From the NCBI GenBank assembly GCA_965117025.1, contig OZ220746.1, positions 1,736,001 through 1,800,000 of the forward strand: 64,000 bases of DNA, written 5' to 3'. Position numbers and translations under genes: made by a program. How positions within the stretch are numbered: position 1 is the first letter of the stretch; each line of letters starts with the position of its first letter. Below are positions 42,741 to 51,295 of this stretch, piece by piece. The notes below the pieces were generated by a model. The model was not told the origin of the DNA. It made no database searches and saw only the letters and a program-made list of their open reading frames with translations. The stretch comes from VXPQ01 sp965117025. Its GTDB lineage: Bacteria; Bacteroidota; Rhodothermia; Rhodothermales; VXPQ01.

Positions 42741-44444
42741 TTACTCGTCCGTCACGCAGCCGAGGCTGGCGGGCCGGACGCACTTGATGTACTTGTAGAG
42801 GGTGCCCCGGGTGGCCTTGAACGCGGGCGCGGACCAGTTTTCTTTCCTGCGCGCCAGTTCCTCCTCGCTGACATCCATGTCGATGGTGCGCTGCTCGGCG
42901 TCGATAGTCACGATGTCGCCATCCTGTACAAAGCCGATGGGGCCGCCTTCCTGGGCTTCGGGACATACGTGCCCGATGATGAATCCGTGCGATCCTCCGC
43001 TGAAACGCCCGTCGGTCATCAGCGCCACATCCTTGCCGAGGCCGGCGCCCATGATGGCGGACGTGGGGGTGAGCATTTCCGGCATGCCGGGGCCGCCTTT
43101 GGGCCCTTCGTACCGGATGATGACGATGTCGCCCTTTTGTATCCGGCCCGCCTTCAGCCCGTCCAGCATGTCTTCCTCGGCGTCGAACACCCGGGCCGGG
43201 CCCTTGAAATAGGTGCCTTCCTTGCCGGTTATCTTGGCGACGGCCCCTTCAGGCGCCAGATTCCCGTAGAGAATGGTCAGGTGTCCGGTTTTCTTCAGGG
43301 GTTTTTCGAGGGAATGCACGAGATCTTGTCCCTCCGCGAGGCCTGGCAGGGGTTCGAGGTTCTCTGCAAGCGTTTTGCCGGTCACCGTCATGCAGGAGCC
43401 ATCGAGATAGCCTTCCTCGAGCAGGTACTTCATGACCGCGGGCGTTCCCCCGATCTCGTGCAGGTCCGCCATCACGTACTGACCGCTCGGCTTCAGGTCC
43501 GCGAGGTACGGCACGCGGTCGCTGACCCGCTGGAAATCATCCATGGACAGGTCGACCTCCGAGGCCCGGGCCATCGCAATGAGATGCAGCACGGCATTCG
43601 TCGAACCGCCCAGCGCCATCACGACCACCATGGCGTTCTCGAAAGCCTGCCGCGTCATGATGTCGCGGGGTGTGAGATTCTGCCGGAGCAACTCGCCCAC
43701 GGCCTCGCCCGCCCGGCGGCATTCGTCCATTTTCTGATCGTATACGGCAGGCGTGGAGGAAGAATAGGGAAGCGACATGCCCAGCGCCTCGATGGCGCAG
43801 CCCATCGTGTTCGCCGTGTACATGCCCCCGCATGCGCCCGCGCCGGGGCACGAGTGCCGGACAATAGTTTTGCGTTCCTCGTCGGTGATCGCGCCGGCAA
43901 GGTATTCGCCGTAGGACTGCGCGGCGGAGATGATGTCCCGCTTTTGCTCTCCGCCCCGCAGAAACGTGCGCCCGGGAAGGATCGTGCCGCCGTAGACCAC
44001 GATGCCCGGCCGGTTCAGCCGGCCCAGCGCCATGATGCAGCCGGGCATGTTTTTGTCGCAACCCGGAATGGCCACGACGGCGTCGTACCACTGGGCCCGC
44101 ACCACGGTCTCGATCGAATCGGCGATCAGGTCGCGGGACTGGAGCGAGAAACTCATGCCATCGGTACCCATGCTGATGCCGTCGGAGACCCCGATCGTGT
44201 TGAACCGCAGCCCTACCAGACCGGATGCGGCGACCGCCTCACGCACCTGCGCAGCCAACTTGTCGAGGTGCATGTTGCAGGGATTGCCCTCCCACCAGTT
44301 GGACACGATGCCGACCTGCGGCTTGTTCATGTCCTCCTCCGTGAGCCCGGTCGCATACAGCATGGCCTGCGAGATTCCTCGCGTAAGAGGCTGGGTGATC
44401 AGGCGGCTGTATCGGTTCATTTCGTGGGATGACGGGTCGGGCAT
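42741..44444 (-). CDS. ilvD: Dihydroxy-acid dehydratase
   Basis: A 567-residue iron-sulfur dehydratase of the branched-chain amino acid pathway that makes the keto acids used by IlvE. Cluster cysteines lie in GCDKNMPGC and SCPGAGACGGMYTANTMG; DGRFSGGSHGFIIGHVCPEA near the C-terminus is the usual substrate region. The ATG at 44444 gives MPDPSSHEMNRYSR; the later ATG at 44420 is also possible. The longer frame to 44636 has no family resemblance. Monocistronic here. Confidence 0.96.
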   Translation of the reverse strand: MPDPSSHEMNRYSRLITQPLTRGISQAMLYATGLTEEDMNKPQVGIVSNWWEGNPCNMHLDKLAAQVREAVAASGLVGLRFNTIGVSDGISMGTDGMSFSLQSRDLIADSIETVVRAQWYDAVVAIPGCDKNMPGCIMALGRLNRPGIVVYGGTILPGRTFLRGGEQKRDIISAAQSYGEYLAGAITDEERKTIVRHSCPGAGACGGMYTANTMGCAIEALGMSLPYSSSTPAVYDQKMDECRRAGEAVGELLRQNLTPRDIMTRQAFENAMVVVMALGGSTNAVLHLIAMARASEVDLSMDDFQRVSDRVPYLADLKPSGQYVMADLHEIGGTPAVMKYLLEEGYLDGSCMTVTGKTLAENLEPLPGLAEGQDLVHSLEKPLKKTGHLTILYGNLAPEGAVAKITGKEGTYFKGPARVFDAEEDMLDGLKAGRIQKGDIVIIRYEGPKGGPGMPEMLTPTSAIMGAGLGKDVALMTDGRFSGGSHGFIIGHVCPEAQEGGPIGFVQDGDIVTIDAEQRTIDMDVSEEELARRKENWSAPAFKATRGTLYKYIKCVRPASLGCVTDE

Positions 44445-44655
44445 GGTCGGGGGTACAGAGTTGTGGGACAGGGTATGGAATGGAGCCGCTATCGCCTGCA
44501 GGCGGCTGGCAGAACATTCTTTGGCATTCGGTCCGGCGCGCGAACGATTCGAGGCGTTCGGCGCCAGGCGGATATCCTTATAGATCCCCCGGAACGCGGC
44601 GTTCCGGTAAACGGTTGACGACCGGAACGGATCCACTCGATATTCCCGTACCGCT

Positions 44656-45411
44656 ATGCCTGATCACACGCTATCCCCCACGCAGGAAGCGCTTTGCGCC
44701 TCGTACGATGGGGATGTTTCGGACCTCCGCGCACTCTTTCTGAATTGCACGTTGAAGCCGTCTCCCGAACGGTCCCACACGCAGGGACTGATGGATGTGT
44801 CCATCGCCATCATGGAGAAGAACGGGATCGCGGTGGAGTCGCTGCGCCCGGTGGATTATCATCTTGCATTCGGAGTCTATCCCGACATGACCGAGCACGG
44901 AGCGGACGGGGACGACTGGCCCATGTTGTACGAGAAGGTGCGCGCGGCCGACATCCTCGTGATCGGCTCGCCCATCTGGCTGGGCGAGAAATCGTCCGTA
45001 TGTACGCAGGTCATCGAGCGGCTCTATTCCTGCTCGGCGCTGCTTAACGATGCGGGCCAGTATGCCTACTACGGCAAGACGGGGGGCTGTCTCATTACAG
45101 GGAATGAGGATGGTGTAAAGCACTGTTCCATGAGCATTCTGTACGCCTTGCAGCATGTGGGCTATACGATTCCGCCGCAGGCCGATGCAGGATGGATTGG
45201 AGAGGCAGGACCGGGGCCATCCTACCTTGACGAGGGGTCCGGCGGTCCGGAAAACGAATTCACTCAACGCAACACCACGTTCATGACGTGGAACCTGATA
45301 CATTTCGCCCGGATGCTCAAGGACGCCGGCGGCGTTCCGGCGCATGGGAATCAGCGCGCCGCCTGGGACGCCGGGTGCCGGTTCGATCATGCGAACCCGG
45401 AGCACAGGTAG
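44656..45411 (+). CDS. NADPH-dependent FMN reductase/flavodoxin-like protein
   Basis: A 251-residue flavodoxin-fold protein. LFLNCTLKPSPERSHTQGL is the FMN phosphate loop, VIGSPIWLGEKSSV the second flavin loop and GKTGGCLITGNEDGVKHC the third. It probably reduces flavin or a quinone-like compound with NAD(P)H. The N-terminal 25 residues precede the first strand and may be an extension. It is divergent from ilvD, with a 211-bp spacer in which I see no named site. Confidence 0.85.
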   Translation: MPDHTLSPTQEALCASYDGDVSDLRALFLNCTLKPSPERSHTQGLMDVSIAIMEKNGIAVESLRPVDYHLAFGVYPDMTEHGADGDDWPMLYEKVRAADILVIGSPIWLGEKSSVCTQVIERLYSCSALLNDAGQYAYYGKTGGCLITGNEDGVKHCSMSILYALQHVGYTIPPQADAGWIGEAGPGPSYLDEGSGGPENEFTQRNTTFMTWNLIHFARMLKDAGGVPAHGNQRAAWDAGCRFDHANPEHR

Positions 45412-45467
45412 GGGATGGGAGAAGCCGTAATCAGGTATGGGGCTTATACAAGGGTACGGCAATTCGA

Positions 45468-45692
45468 TCAAGCCGATGGTTCCAGCCGCTCGGCCAGCCA
45501 GGTCTTGATAAGGGCTTGCCGCGTGATCCCCAGATGGTCGGCCTCCTCGTCGATTCGTTCGGTCATCCATGAAGGACAATCGATGCTGATCCGCTTGCTC
45601 TTGCGCCTGGGCCGCTGCGCTTTGGGCATATCCAGCGCGCCCGTTATGTCTTCGCCCTTATCGAACGCGGCGTCGAATTCGAGGGTGTTCAT
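45468..45692 (-). CDS. brnA: BrnA antitoxin, internal start
   Basis: The 74-residue BrnA reading frame starting at the internal ATG. SKRISIDCPSWMTERIDEEA and HLGITRQALIKTWLAERLE form the ribbon-helix-helix DNA-binding domain; the N-terminal FDAAFDKGEDITGALDM contacts BrnT. It should still be made separately from this start, and would neutralise the toxin and repress the operon. Confidence 0.6.
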   Translation of the reverse strand: MNTLEFDAAFDKGEDITGALDMPKAQRPRRKSKRISIDCPSWMTERIDEEADHLGITRQALIKTWLAERLEPSA

Positions 45693-45941
45693 ACAGCGGT
45701 GCTCGCTTTGCTGCGATCGCCGCACCGAGATGATGCGGACAACCTCGTTGCGGTAGGTGACGATTGCCGACCACTGCGTACCCGCGATTTCGCCAATAGC
45801 GAGCCATCTTGGTTCGCCCGCCGTGTTGGCAGGCGTTTCGAGCAGCCGGGGATCGTTCCATAAGGCCTGCGCCTCCTTAAAGTCTATGCCGTGTTTTTGG
45901 AGATTGCGCTCGCTTTCTGCGGAGTCGAATTCGAATTGCAT
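45468..45941 (-). CDS. BrnT toxin fused in frame to BrnA antitoxin
   Basis: One 157-residue frame holds both partners of a BrnTA system. Residues 1-83 are BrnT, a RelE-fold RNase: FDSAESERNLQKHGIDFKEA, LAIGEIAGTQWSAIVTYR and RIISVRRSQQSEHR. Residue 84 is the Met of BrnA (MNTLEFDAAFDKGEDITG), a ribbon-helix-helix antitoxin. In normal operons the toxin ends a few residues later in another frame; here the other frame reads LYEHPRIRRRVR and stops. One missing base after EHR would produce exactly this fusion. It may be a true fusion, a frameshifted toxin or a sequencing error. Confidence 0.8.
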   Translation of the reverse strand: MQFEFDSAESERNLQKHGIDFKEAQALWNDPRLLETPANTAGEPRWLAIGEIAGTQWSAIVTYRNEVVRIISVRRSQQSEHRCMNTLEFDAAFDKGEDITGALDMPKAQRPRRKSKRISIDCPSWMTERIDEEADHLGITRQALIKTWLAERLEPSA

Positions 45942-45998
45942 AATGTACAGGATACGCTGATAGAAGAAGGTTAAGTGCGCCGTTAATATACCCTCTTT

Positions 45999-46063
45999 GA
46001 GTAGAAACTACTCCGAAATGGAGTAAAAACTACTCCAAAAAGGAGTAGAAATTACTCAAAAGG
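45999..46063. promoter_or_regulatory. Three tandem dyads at 22-bp spacing upstream of brnTA
   Basis: Three units of about 22 bp each hold an inverted repeat: GAGTAGAAACTACTC, GAGTAAAAACTACTC and GAGTAGAAATTACTC. Twenty-two bases is two helical turns, so bound dimers would lie on the same DNA face. The array sits 58 bp upstream of the brnT start and is a good candidate for an autoregulatory operator. Confidence 0.6.
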
Positions 46064-46114
46064 GGCAATAACGGATTATTGGGACCGGCTCCCTCTTCCC
46101 CTTCCTTCAGCGGA

Positions 46115-46453
46115 TCATTCCGCCCCGTTTTCATCTTCCCCCTCCTTCAACTGCCCCCGGATTTTCTTCAGGGTGGAGAACACCCCGAAGATGACCATAC
46201 CGGCGACGAAGAAGTACACCCAGATGGGGATGTCGCGTCCGACCACGACCAGGTACAGGTAGGCCGATACGAAGAAAAACGAGGCGGACAATACGGGGGC
46301 CACGATCGACCGGCGGCGGCGCAGGTTCCGAACGAGCCAGGCGATGGAGGCCGTAAAGAAGGGAATGGCGCCCACGTAAATCGATCCGAAGATGATCGGA
46401 TTCACGTTGTAGCGTTCCCCGAGCCCCATAAACCAATCGACGAATGCTTCCAC
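46115..46453 (-). CDS. Small conserved-looking membrane protein
   Basis: A 112-residue protein with three hydrophobic helices (about 20-40, 50-72 and 76-92) separated by a very basic loop NLRRRRS and ending in an acidic tail EGEDENGAE. The positive-inside rule suggests an outside N-terminus. I recognise no functional family. It stands alone between the brnTA operator region and the metal efflux operon. Confidence 0.6.
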   Translation of the reverse strand: MEAFVDWFMGLGERYNVNPIIFGSIYVGAIPFFTASIAWLVRNLRRRRSIVAPVLSASFFFVSAYLYLVVVGRDIPIWVYFFVAGMVIFGVFSTLKKIRGQLKEGEDENGAE

Positions 46454-46558
46454 GAAATTTACAGAGATGGTCCGAAAAAACGGGACAGTCCCTTACGTGT
46501 ACCGCCGCGTTTGGTTCATGCGCTCTGAAGCCCGGACAGTCAACGACGCATTCCGGAT

Positions 46559-46583
46559 ATTCGCTACCCGACGGGTAGCGAAT
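46559..46583. promoter_or_regulatory. Perfect 25-bp palindrome ATTCGCTACCCG/CGGGTAGCGAAT
   Basis: Two 12-bp arms surround one central base. It lies downstream of cusA and upstream of the small membrane-protein gene. Without a T-run it is a poor terminator; it looks more like a dimeric repressor site. A second dyad CCCAATG-7-CATTGGG follows at 46606-46626 and shares the GGGTAG core. Confidence 0.45.
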
Positions 46584-46684
46584 TCAGGCAGTAAAAGATT
46601 CTCTCCCCAATGGGTAGAGCATTGGGCAGAGCGGAATACCCACTGGGGCTGGTTGGCAGGGACGCCCCCGACGGGCCCGGTGCC

Positions 46685-49600
46685 TCAGCGATTCGCCTGC
46701 CTCTTCAATGCCTGGCTTTTCCACAGATAGTAGATGACCGGGATGACGACCAGCGTCAGGATCGTCGACGAAACCATCCCCCCGACCATCGGCGCCGCGA
46801 TGCGTTTCATTACCTGGGAGCCCGTACCGTGCCCCCATAAAATGGGCAACAGGCCGGCCATGATGGCCATGACGGTCATCATTTTGGGCCGCACGCGATC
46901 GACGGCTCCCACAATGATCGCTTCGTACAGATCCTTCAACGAGGTCATTTGTCCGCGCGCGCGTCTCTCCTTCCAGGCCTGATCGAGATAGATCAGCATG
47001 ATCACGCCTGTTTCCGCGGCGACGCCGGCCAGCGCAATGAAGCCGACCCCGACGGCTACGCTGAGATTATAGTCGAACAGATACAGCAGCCAGATGCCGC
47101 CGACAAGCGAAAACGGCAGCGACAACATCACGATAAGGCTCTCGGTAATGTTCTTGAAGTTCAGATAGAGCAGCAGGAAGATGATAATTAGCGTCAGCGG
47201 GATGACAATCTGCAGGCGCTGCCGGGCCCGCTCCATGTATTCATACTGTCCGCTCCAGACCATGCTGTACCCCTCCGGCAGGTCTACCTGCTCATGTACG
47301 GCGGCGCGGGCGTTCTTTACGTAGGTGCCCACATCGATGTCGCGGATGTCCACATAAACCCAGGAGGTCGTGCGCGCATTTTCGCTCTTGATGACCGGCG
47401 GCCCGTTGACAATGCTGAAATCGGCCACATAACTCAGCGGAATCTGCGCCTCCGTAGGGGTAGGGATCAGCACCCGCCTCAGCGCCGGCAGGTTATCGCG
47501 CAGTTCGCGGCTGTACCGGACGTTGACCGGATACCGCTCCAGACCCTCGACCGTCTGTGTGACATTCATTCCGCCGATGGCCGACATGATCACATCCTGC
47601 ACATCGCCCACCGTCAGGCCGTACCGGGCGGCTTCTTCGCGGTTTATGCGATAGTCGATAAAGTTGCCGCCGACGGCCTTGTCCGGGAAGGCGCTCAACG
47701 TGCCCGGCACCGTCTGCACAATGGCCGCAACGCGTTGCCCCAGGTCGGAAAGCACATTCAGGTCAGGCCCCATCAGTTTGATGCCCACCGGCGTCTTGAT
47801 ACCCGTCGAGAGCATATCGATGCGCGTTTTGATGGGCATGGTCCAGGCGTTGGTAAGGCCCGGAAAGTCGATCGCGGCATCGAGTTCCCGGACGAGCCGG
47901 TCCATGGTCATGCCTTCCCGCCATTCATCCTCCGGCTTCAGGGTGATCGTGGTTTCTATCATGGACAATGGCGCCGGGTCCGTCGCCGTTTCGGCGCGGC
48001 CCACCTTGCCGAACGCATGATCCACCTCGGGGAAGCTCTTGATGATCTTGTCTGTTTGCTGCAGGAGTTCCCTGGCCTTGGTAATGCTGATGCCCGGATC
48101 GGTGGTGGGCATGTAGAGCAGATCCCCCTCGTTCAACGGCGGCATGAATTCGGAGCCCAGTTTGCCGAGGGGATAGGCTGTAGCGCCCAGCACCACCAGC
48201 GCCGCCGCAATGGTGATCCATTTGAACCGGAGCACGGCGTGAATCACCGGGCGGTATATGGCGATCAGAAAACGATTGACAGGGTTCTTCTTCTCCGGCA
48301 GGATATTGCCGCGTATGAAATAGCCCATCAGCACCGGCACCACCGTAATGGCCAGAAGCGCCGAGGCCGCCATGGCGTAGGTTTTCGTGAAAGCCAGCGG
48401 CTTGAAGAGGCGGCCTTCCTGTGCCTGGAGCGTGAATACGGGCAGAAAAGAGAGCGTGATAATCAGCAGCGAATAGAACAACGCCGGCCCAACCTCCTTG
48501 GACGCATCGATAATGATGCGCCAGCGGTCTTTCTTTCCGGCGTCACGCTCCATGTGTTTGTGGGCGTTCTCGATCATCACGATCGCTGCGTCGACCATTG
48601 CGCCGATGGCGATAGCGATGCCGCTGAGCGACATGATATTCGCATTGAGGCCCTGGTAATACATCACCAGAAACGCGATCAGAATCCCCATCGGAAGGGT
48701 GAAGATCGCGACGAAGGCGCTGCGGAAATGCAGCAGGAACAGGATGGTCACCAGCGCCACGATGAGACTCTCTTCGAGAAGCTTTCCTGTCAGATTGTCG
48801 ATAGCGCGCTCGATGAGGCTGCTGCGGTCATAGACGGTCTGGATGGTTACTCCTTCCGGCAGTCCTGCCTTCAGTTCCTCCAGTTTCGCTTTGACGGCAT
48901 CGATCGTCGTCAGGGCGTTTTCACCATAGCGCATTACGACGATCCCGCCGACGGTTTCGCCTTCCCCATCCAGATCCACCAGACCGCGGCGCAACTCCGG
49001 CCCCAGGTGCACATGGGCGATGTTTCGGATCAGAATGGGCGTGCCGTTTTCGTCCACTCCGACGGGCGTGTTCTCTATGTCCTCGATCGATTGGATATAG
49101 CCCAGCCCCCGCACCATAAACTCGGTCTCGCCCATCTCGACCAGTCTGCCGCCCACATCGTTGTTGCTGCGTTGCAGGGCCGTGCGCACTTTCGAAAGGG
49201 GAATGTTATAGGCCAGCAGCTTGTTGGGGTCGACCTCGACCTGATACTGCTTGACGTAGCCGCCGATGGAGGCTACTTCGGCCACCCCGGGCACGCTCAT
49301 CAGTTCATAGCGCAGAAACCAGTCCTGGATGGAGCGCAGTTGCTGAAGGTCGTACCGGTCTCCGCCGTCGAGCACATATTCGAAGGCCCAGCCTACGCCG
49401 GTGGCGTCCGGCCCCAGCGTGGGTGTTACTCCGCCGGGAAGTCGATTGGCCACATAGTTGAGGTACTCCAGGACCCGGCTGCGGGCCCAGTACATGTCGG
49501 TGCCGTCTTCGAAGATGATGTAGACGAACGAGTAGCCGAAGAACGAATAGCCGCGCACGGCTTTTGCAAAGGGTACCCCCAGCATAGCCGTCGTCAGCGG

Positions 49601-49801
49601 ATACGTTACCTGATCTTCGACGACCTGCGGAGCCTGTCCCGGATACTCGGTGAAGACGATCACCTGCACATCGCTCAGGTCGGGGATGGCGTCCACGGGC
49701 GTGCGGAGCATCGCCCAGGCGCCGGCCAGTCCAATCAGGAGGGTGAAGACGATCACCAGCAAGCGGTTATTGACCGAGGCCTCTATGATCTTTTCCAACA
49801 T
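46685..49801 (-). CDS. CusA/CzcA-type heavy-metal RND efflux pump
   Basis: A 1038-residue inner-membrane RND transporter that drives metal ions out with the proton gradient. The HME signatures are complete: YPLTTAMLGVPFAKAVRGYS, GAMVDAAIVMIENAHKH with the proton-relay Asp, and MLSTGIKTPVGIKLMGPDL, which favours the CusA (Cu+/Ag+) branch over CzcA. The length is normal and the start MLEKIIEASVNNRLLV is standard. Last gene of an operon with the adaptor and outer-membrane factor upstream. Confidence 0.95.
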   Translation of the reverse strand: MLEKIIEASVNNRLLVIVFTLLIGLAGAWAMLRTPVDAIPDLSDVQVIVFTEYPGQAPQVVEDQVTYPLTTAMLGVPFAKAVRGYSFFGYSFVYIIFEDGTDMYWARSRVLEYLNYVANRLPGGVTPTLGPDATGVGWAFEYVLDGGDRYDLQQLRSIQDWFLRYELMSVPGVAEVASIGGYVKQYQVEVDPNKLLAYNIPLSKVRTALQRSNNDVGGRLVEMGETEFMVRGLGYIQSIEDIENTPVGVDENGTPILIRNIAHVHLGPELRRGLVDLDGEGETVGGIVVMRYGENALTTIDAVKAKLEELKAGLPEGVTIQTVYDRSSLIERAIDNLTGKLLEESLIVALVTILFLLHFRSAFVAIFTLPMGILIAFLVMYYQGLNANIMSLSGIAIAIGAMVDAAIVMIENAHKHMERDAGKKDRWRIIIDASKEVGPALFYSLLIITLSFLPVFTLQAQEGRLFKPLAFTKTYAMAASALLAITVVPVLMGYFIRGNILPEKKNPVNRFLIAIYRPVIHAVLRFKWITIAAALVVLGATAYPLGKLGSEFMPPLNEGDLLYMPTTDPGISITKARELLQQTDKIIKSFPEVDHAFGKVGRAETATDPAPLSMIETTITLKPEDEWREGMTMDRLVRELDAAIDFPGLTNAWTMPIKTRIDMLSTGIKTPVGIKLMGPDLNVLSDLGQRVAAIVQTVPGTLSAFPDKAVGGNFIDYRINREEAARYGLTVGDVQDVIMSAIGGMNVTQTVEGLERYPVNVRYSRELRDNLPALRRVLIPTPTEAQIPLSYVADFSIVNGPPVIKSENARTTSWVYVDIRDIDVGTYVKNARAAVHEQVDLPEGYSMVWSGQYEYMERARQRLQIVIPLTLIIIFLLLYLNFKNITESLIVMLSLPFSLVGGIWLLYLFDYNLSVAVGVGFIALAGVAAETGVIMLIYLDQAWKERRARGQMTSLKDLYEAIIVGAVDRVRPKMMTVMAIMAGLLPILWGHGTGSQVMKRIAAPMVGGMVSSTILTLVVIPVIYYLWKSQALKRQANR

Positions 49802-49867
49802 GATTTTCTCTGTAAAAAGTCGGGGAATGCCCTAAGGCGAATCAGGAATCGGGGATGGGGCCCCGGC

Positions 49868-51259
49868 TCAATGCTGATGATGCATGTGCGCGTCGGATTC
49901 TTCAGGCGCCGTGGAGACCATTTCCGGCATGGCCTCCGATGTCTCACCGGCAGGTTGTGCGACCGATTGCGTCCGCTCTTGCAACATTTTACGGATGGCC
50001 TCCTGCAAGCGGCTTTCGCTGTCCAGCATGAACTGGGCTGACGTGACGACCTCTTCGTTGCCCGACAGGCCGGTGAGCACCCGCACCAGACTGTTGCCCG
50101 GACCGCCTTCTTCGCCGATCCGGATTTCGCGCGGCTCGAATCGACCGTCTCCGTGGGCCACGAAGACGATTGCACGGGCCCCGGAGCGGATCACGGCCTC
50201 GGAGGGCACGACCAACGCATCGGGTATGACCTTACCCTGGAGCCGGATATTGGCGTACATCCCCGGTTTGAGGTCCAGATCCGGATTGGAAAAGATCAGG
50301 CGCACATGCACATCGCGGGCTTTCTCGCGCAGATAGGGGTAGATGTAAGAGACCTGCCCCGTGTAGGTCTTCCCCGGCAGGTAGGATAGTTCCATCTCGA
50401 CCGGTTGCCCTTCACTGATCCACGGCGCCTCGTTGTCGTAGAAGCTGGCATGCACCCACACTGTCCGCAGGTCGGCGATTTCGAAGAGGTCCATGCCGGC
50501 CTCGATATGGGCGCCCTCTATGGCGTCTCTTTTCACGACGATGCCGGTAGCCGGGGCTTCGAGCAGGGTGGTCTTCTTCACCTCGCCGGTTTGCTCCAGG
50601 CGCTTGATCTCCGAGGAGGGGATGTCCCAGTATTCAAGGCGAGTGCGAGCCGAGGCCAGCAATTTTTCGGCGTCTTCCCGCACCGAAGCGACGTTGCTCT
50701 CAGCCAGCATCCGGTAGTTTTCGAGCGCCAGCAGATATTCCTGCTGGGTAGCGACCAGTTCCGGGGAGTAGATTTCCATCAACGGGTCTCCCTGCCGGAC
50801 CTGGTCGCCGATGAAGTTAACGTACAGTTTCTCGATCCAGCCGGAGATCTTGGCGTTGACCAGATAGAGACGCTCTTCGTCGTACCGGACTTCGCCGACG
50901 GTGCGGATCATGCGGGAAAAATCCATTTGCCGGACGTGATCGGTGCGTACACCCATGTTCTGTACCGTCGCCGGGTCGATGGACACCATACTGCCCGATT
51001 CCGCTCCGGCTTCGTCTTCGTAGACAGGGATCAGATCCATTCCCATGGCCGACTTTCCGGGCTGATCGTAGATTTCCTCCGGGTTCATGGGCGCTTGCCA
51101 GTAGAGGATATTGCGTTCCCCCTCGTCGGCAGATGCCTCATGCCGGGCTACGGTGGCCGTTCCGTCCGTGGTGATGCGCCCGAGAAAAAAACCGCCGGCG
51201 GCAAGCGCCGCAAGCAGCAGCGGGATTCCGAGCCATTTGGAGAATTGTTGCGTGTTCAT
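49868..51259 (-). CDS. CusB-like periplasmic adaptor of the RND pump
   Basis: A 463-residue membrane fusion protein anchored by an N-terminal helix (IPLLLAALAAGGFFLG). A CusB-type metal-binding insert is recognisable as LYWQAPMNPEEIYDQPGKSAMGMDLIPVYED (written in parts: YWQAPMNPEEIYD, GKSAMGMDLIPV), in which the usual cysteines are replaced while methionines remain, suiting Cu+/Ag+. The hairpin, lipoyl and beta-barrel parts follow. The C-terminus ends in HMHHQH, a further metal-binding tail. Confidence 0.93.
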   Translation of the reverse strand: MNTQQFSKWLGIPLLLAALAAGGFFLGRITTDGTATVARHEASADEGERNILYWQAPMNPEEIYDQPGKSAMGMDLIPVYEDEAGAESGSMVSIDPATVQNMGVRTDHVRQMDFSRMIRTVGEVRYDEERLYLVNAKISGWIEKLYVNFIGDQVRQGDPLMEIYSPELVATQQEYLLALENYRMLAESNVASVREDAEKLLASARTRLEYWDIPSSEIKRLEQTGEVKKTTLLEAPATGIVVKRDAIEGAHIEAGMDLFEIADLRTVWVHASFYDNEAPWISEGQPVEMELSYLPGKTYTGQVSYIYPYLREKARDVHVRLIFSNPDLDLKPGMYANIRLQGKVIPDALVVPSEAVIRSGARAIVFVAHGDGRFEPREIRIGEEGGPGNSLVRVLTGLSGNEEVVTSAQFMLDSESRLQEAIRKMLQERTQSVAQPAGETSEAMPEMVSTAPEESDAHMHHQH

Positions 51260-51295
51260 GGTATTTCAGGGTCTGGCTGGATGCCGGGTTGGCAT

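Noticed and set aside
45999..46063. CRISPR array
   Set aside because: Only three short units, each a dyad, without unique spacers and no cas genes; better read as an operator array.
47294..50041. 915-codon plus-strand frame across cusA/cusB
   Set aside because: Antisense to intact RND pump genes; His/Arg-rich with no domain pattern.
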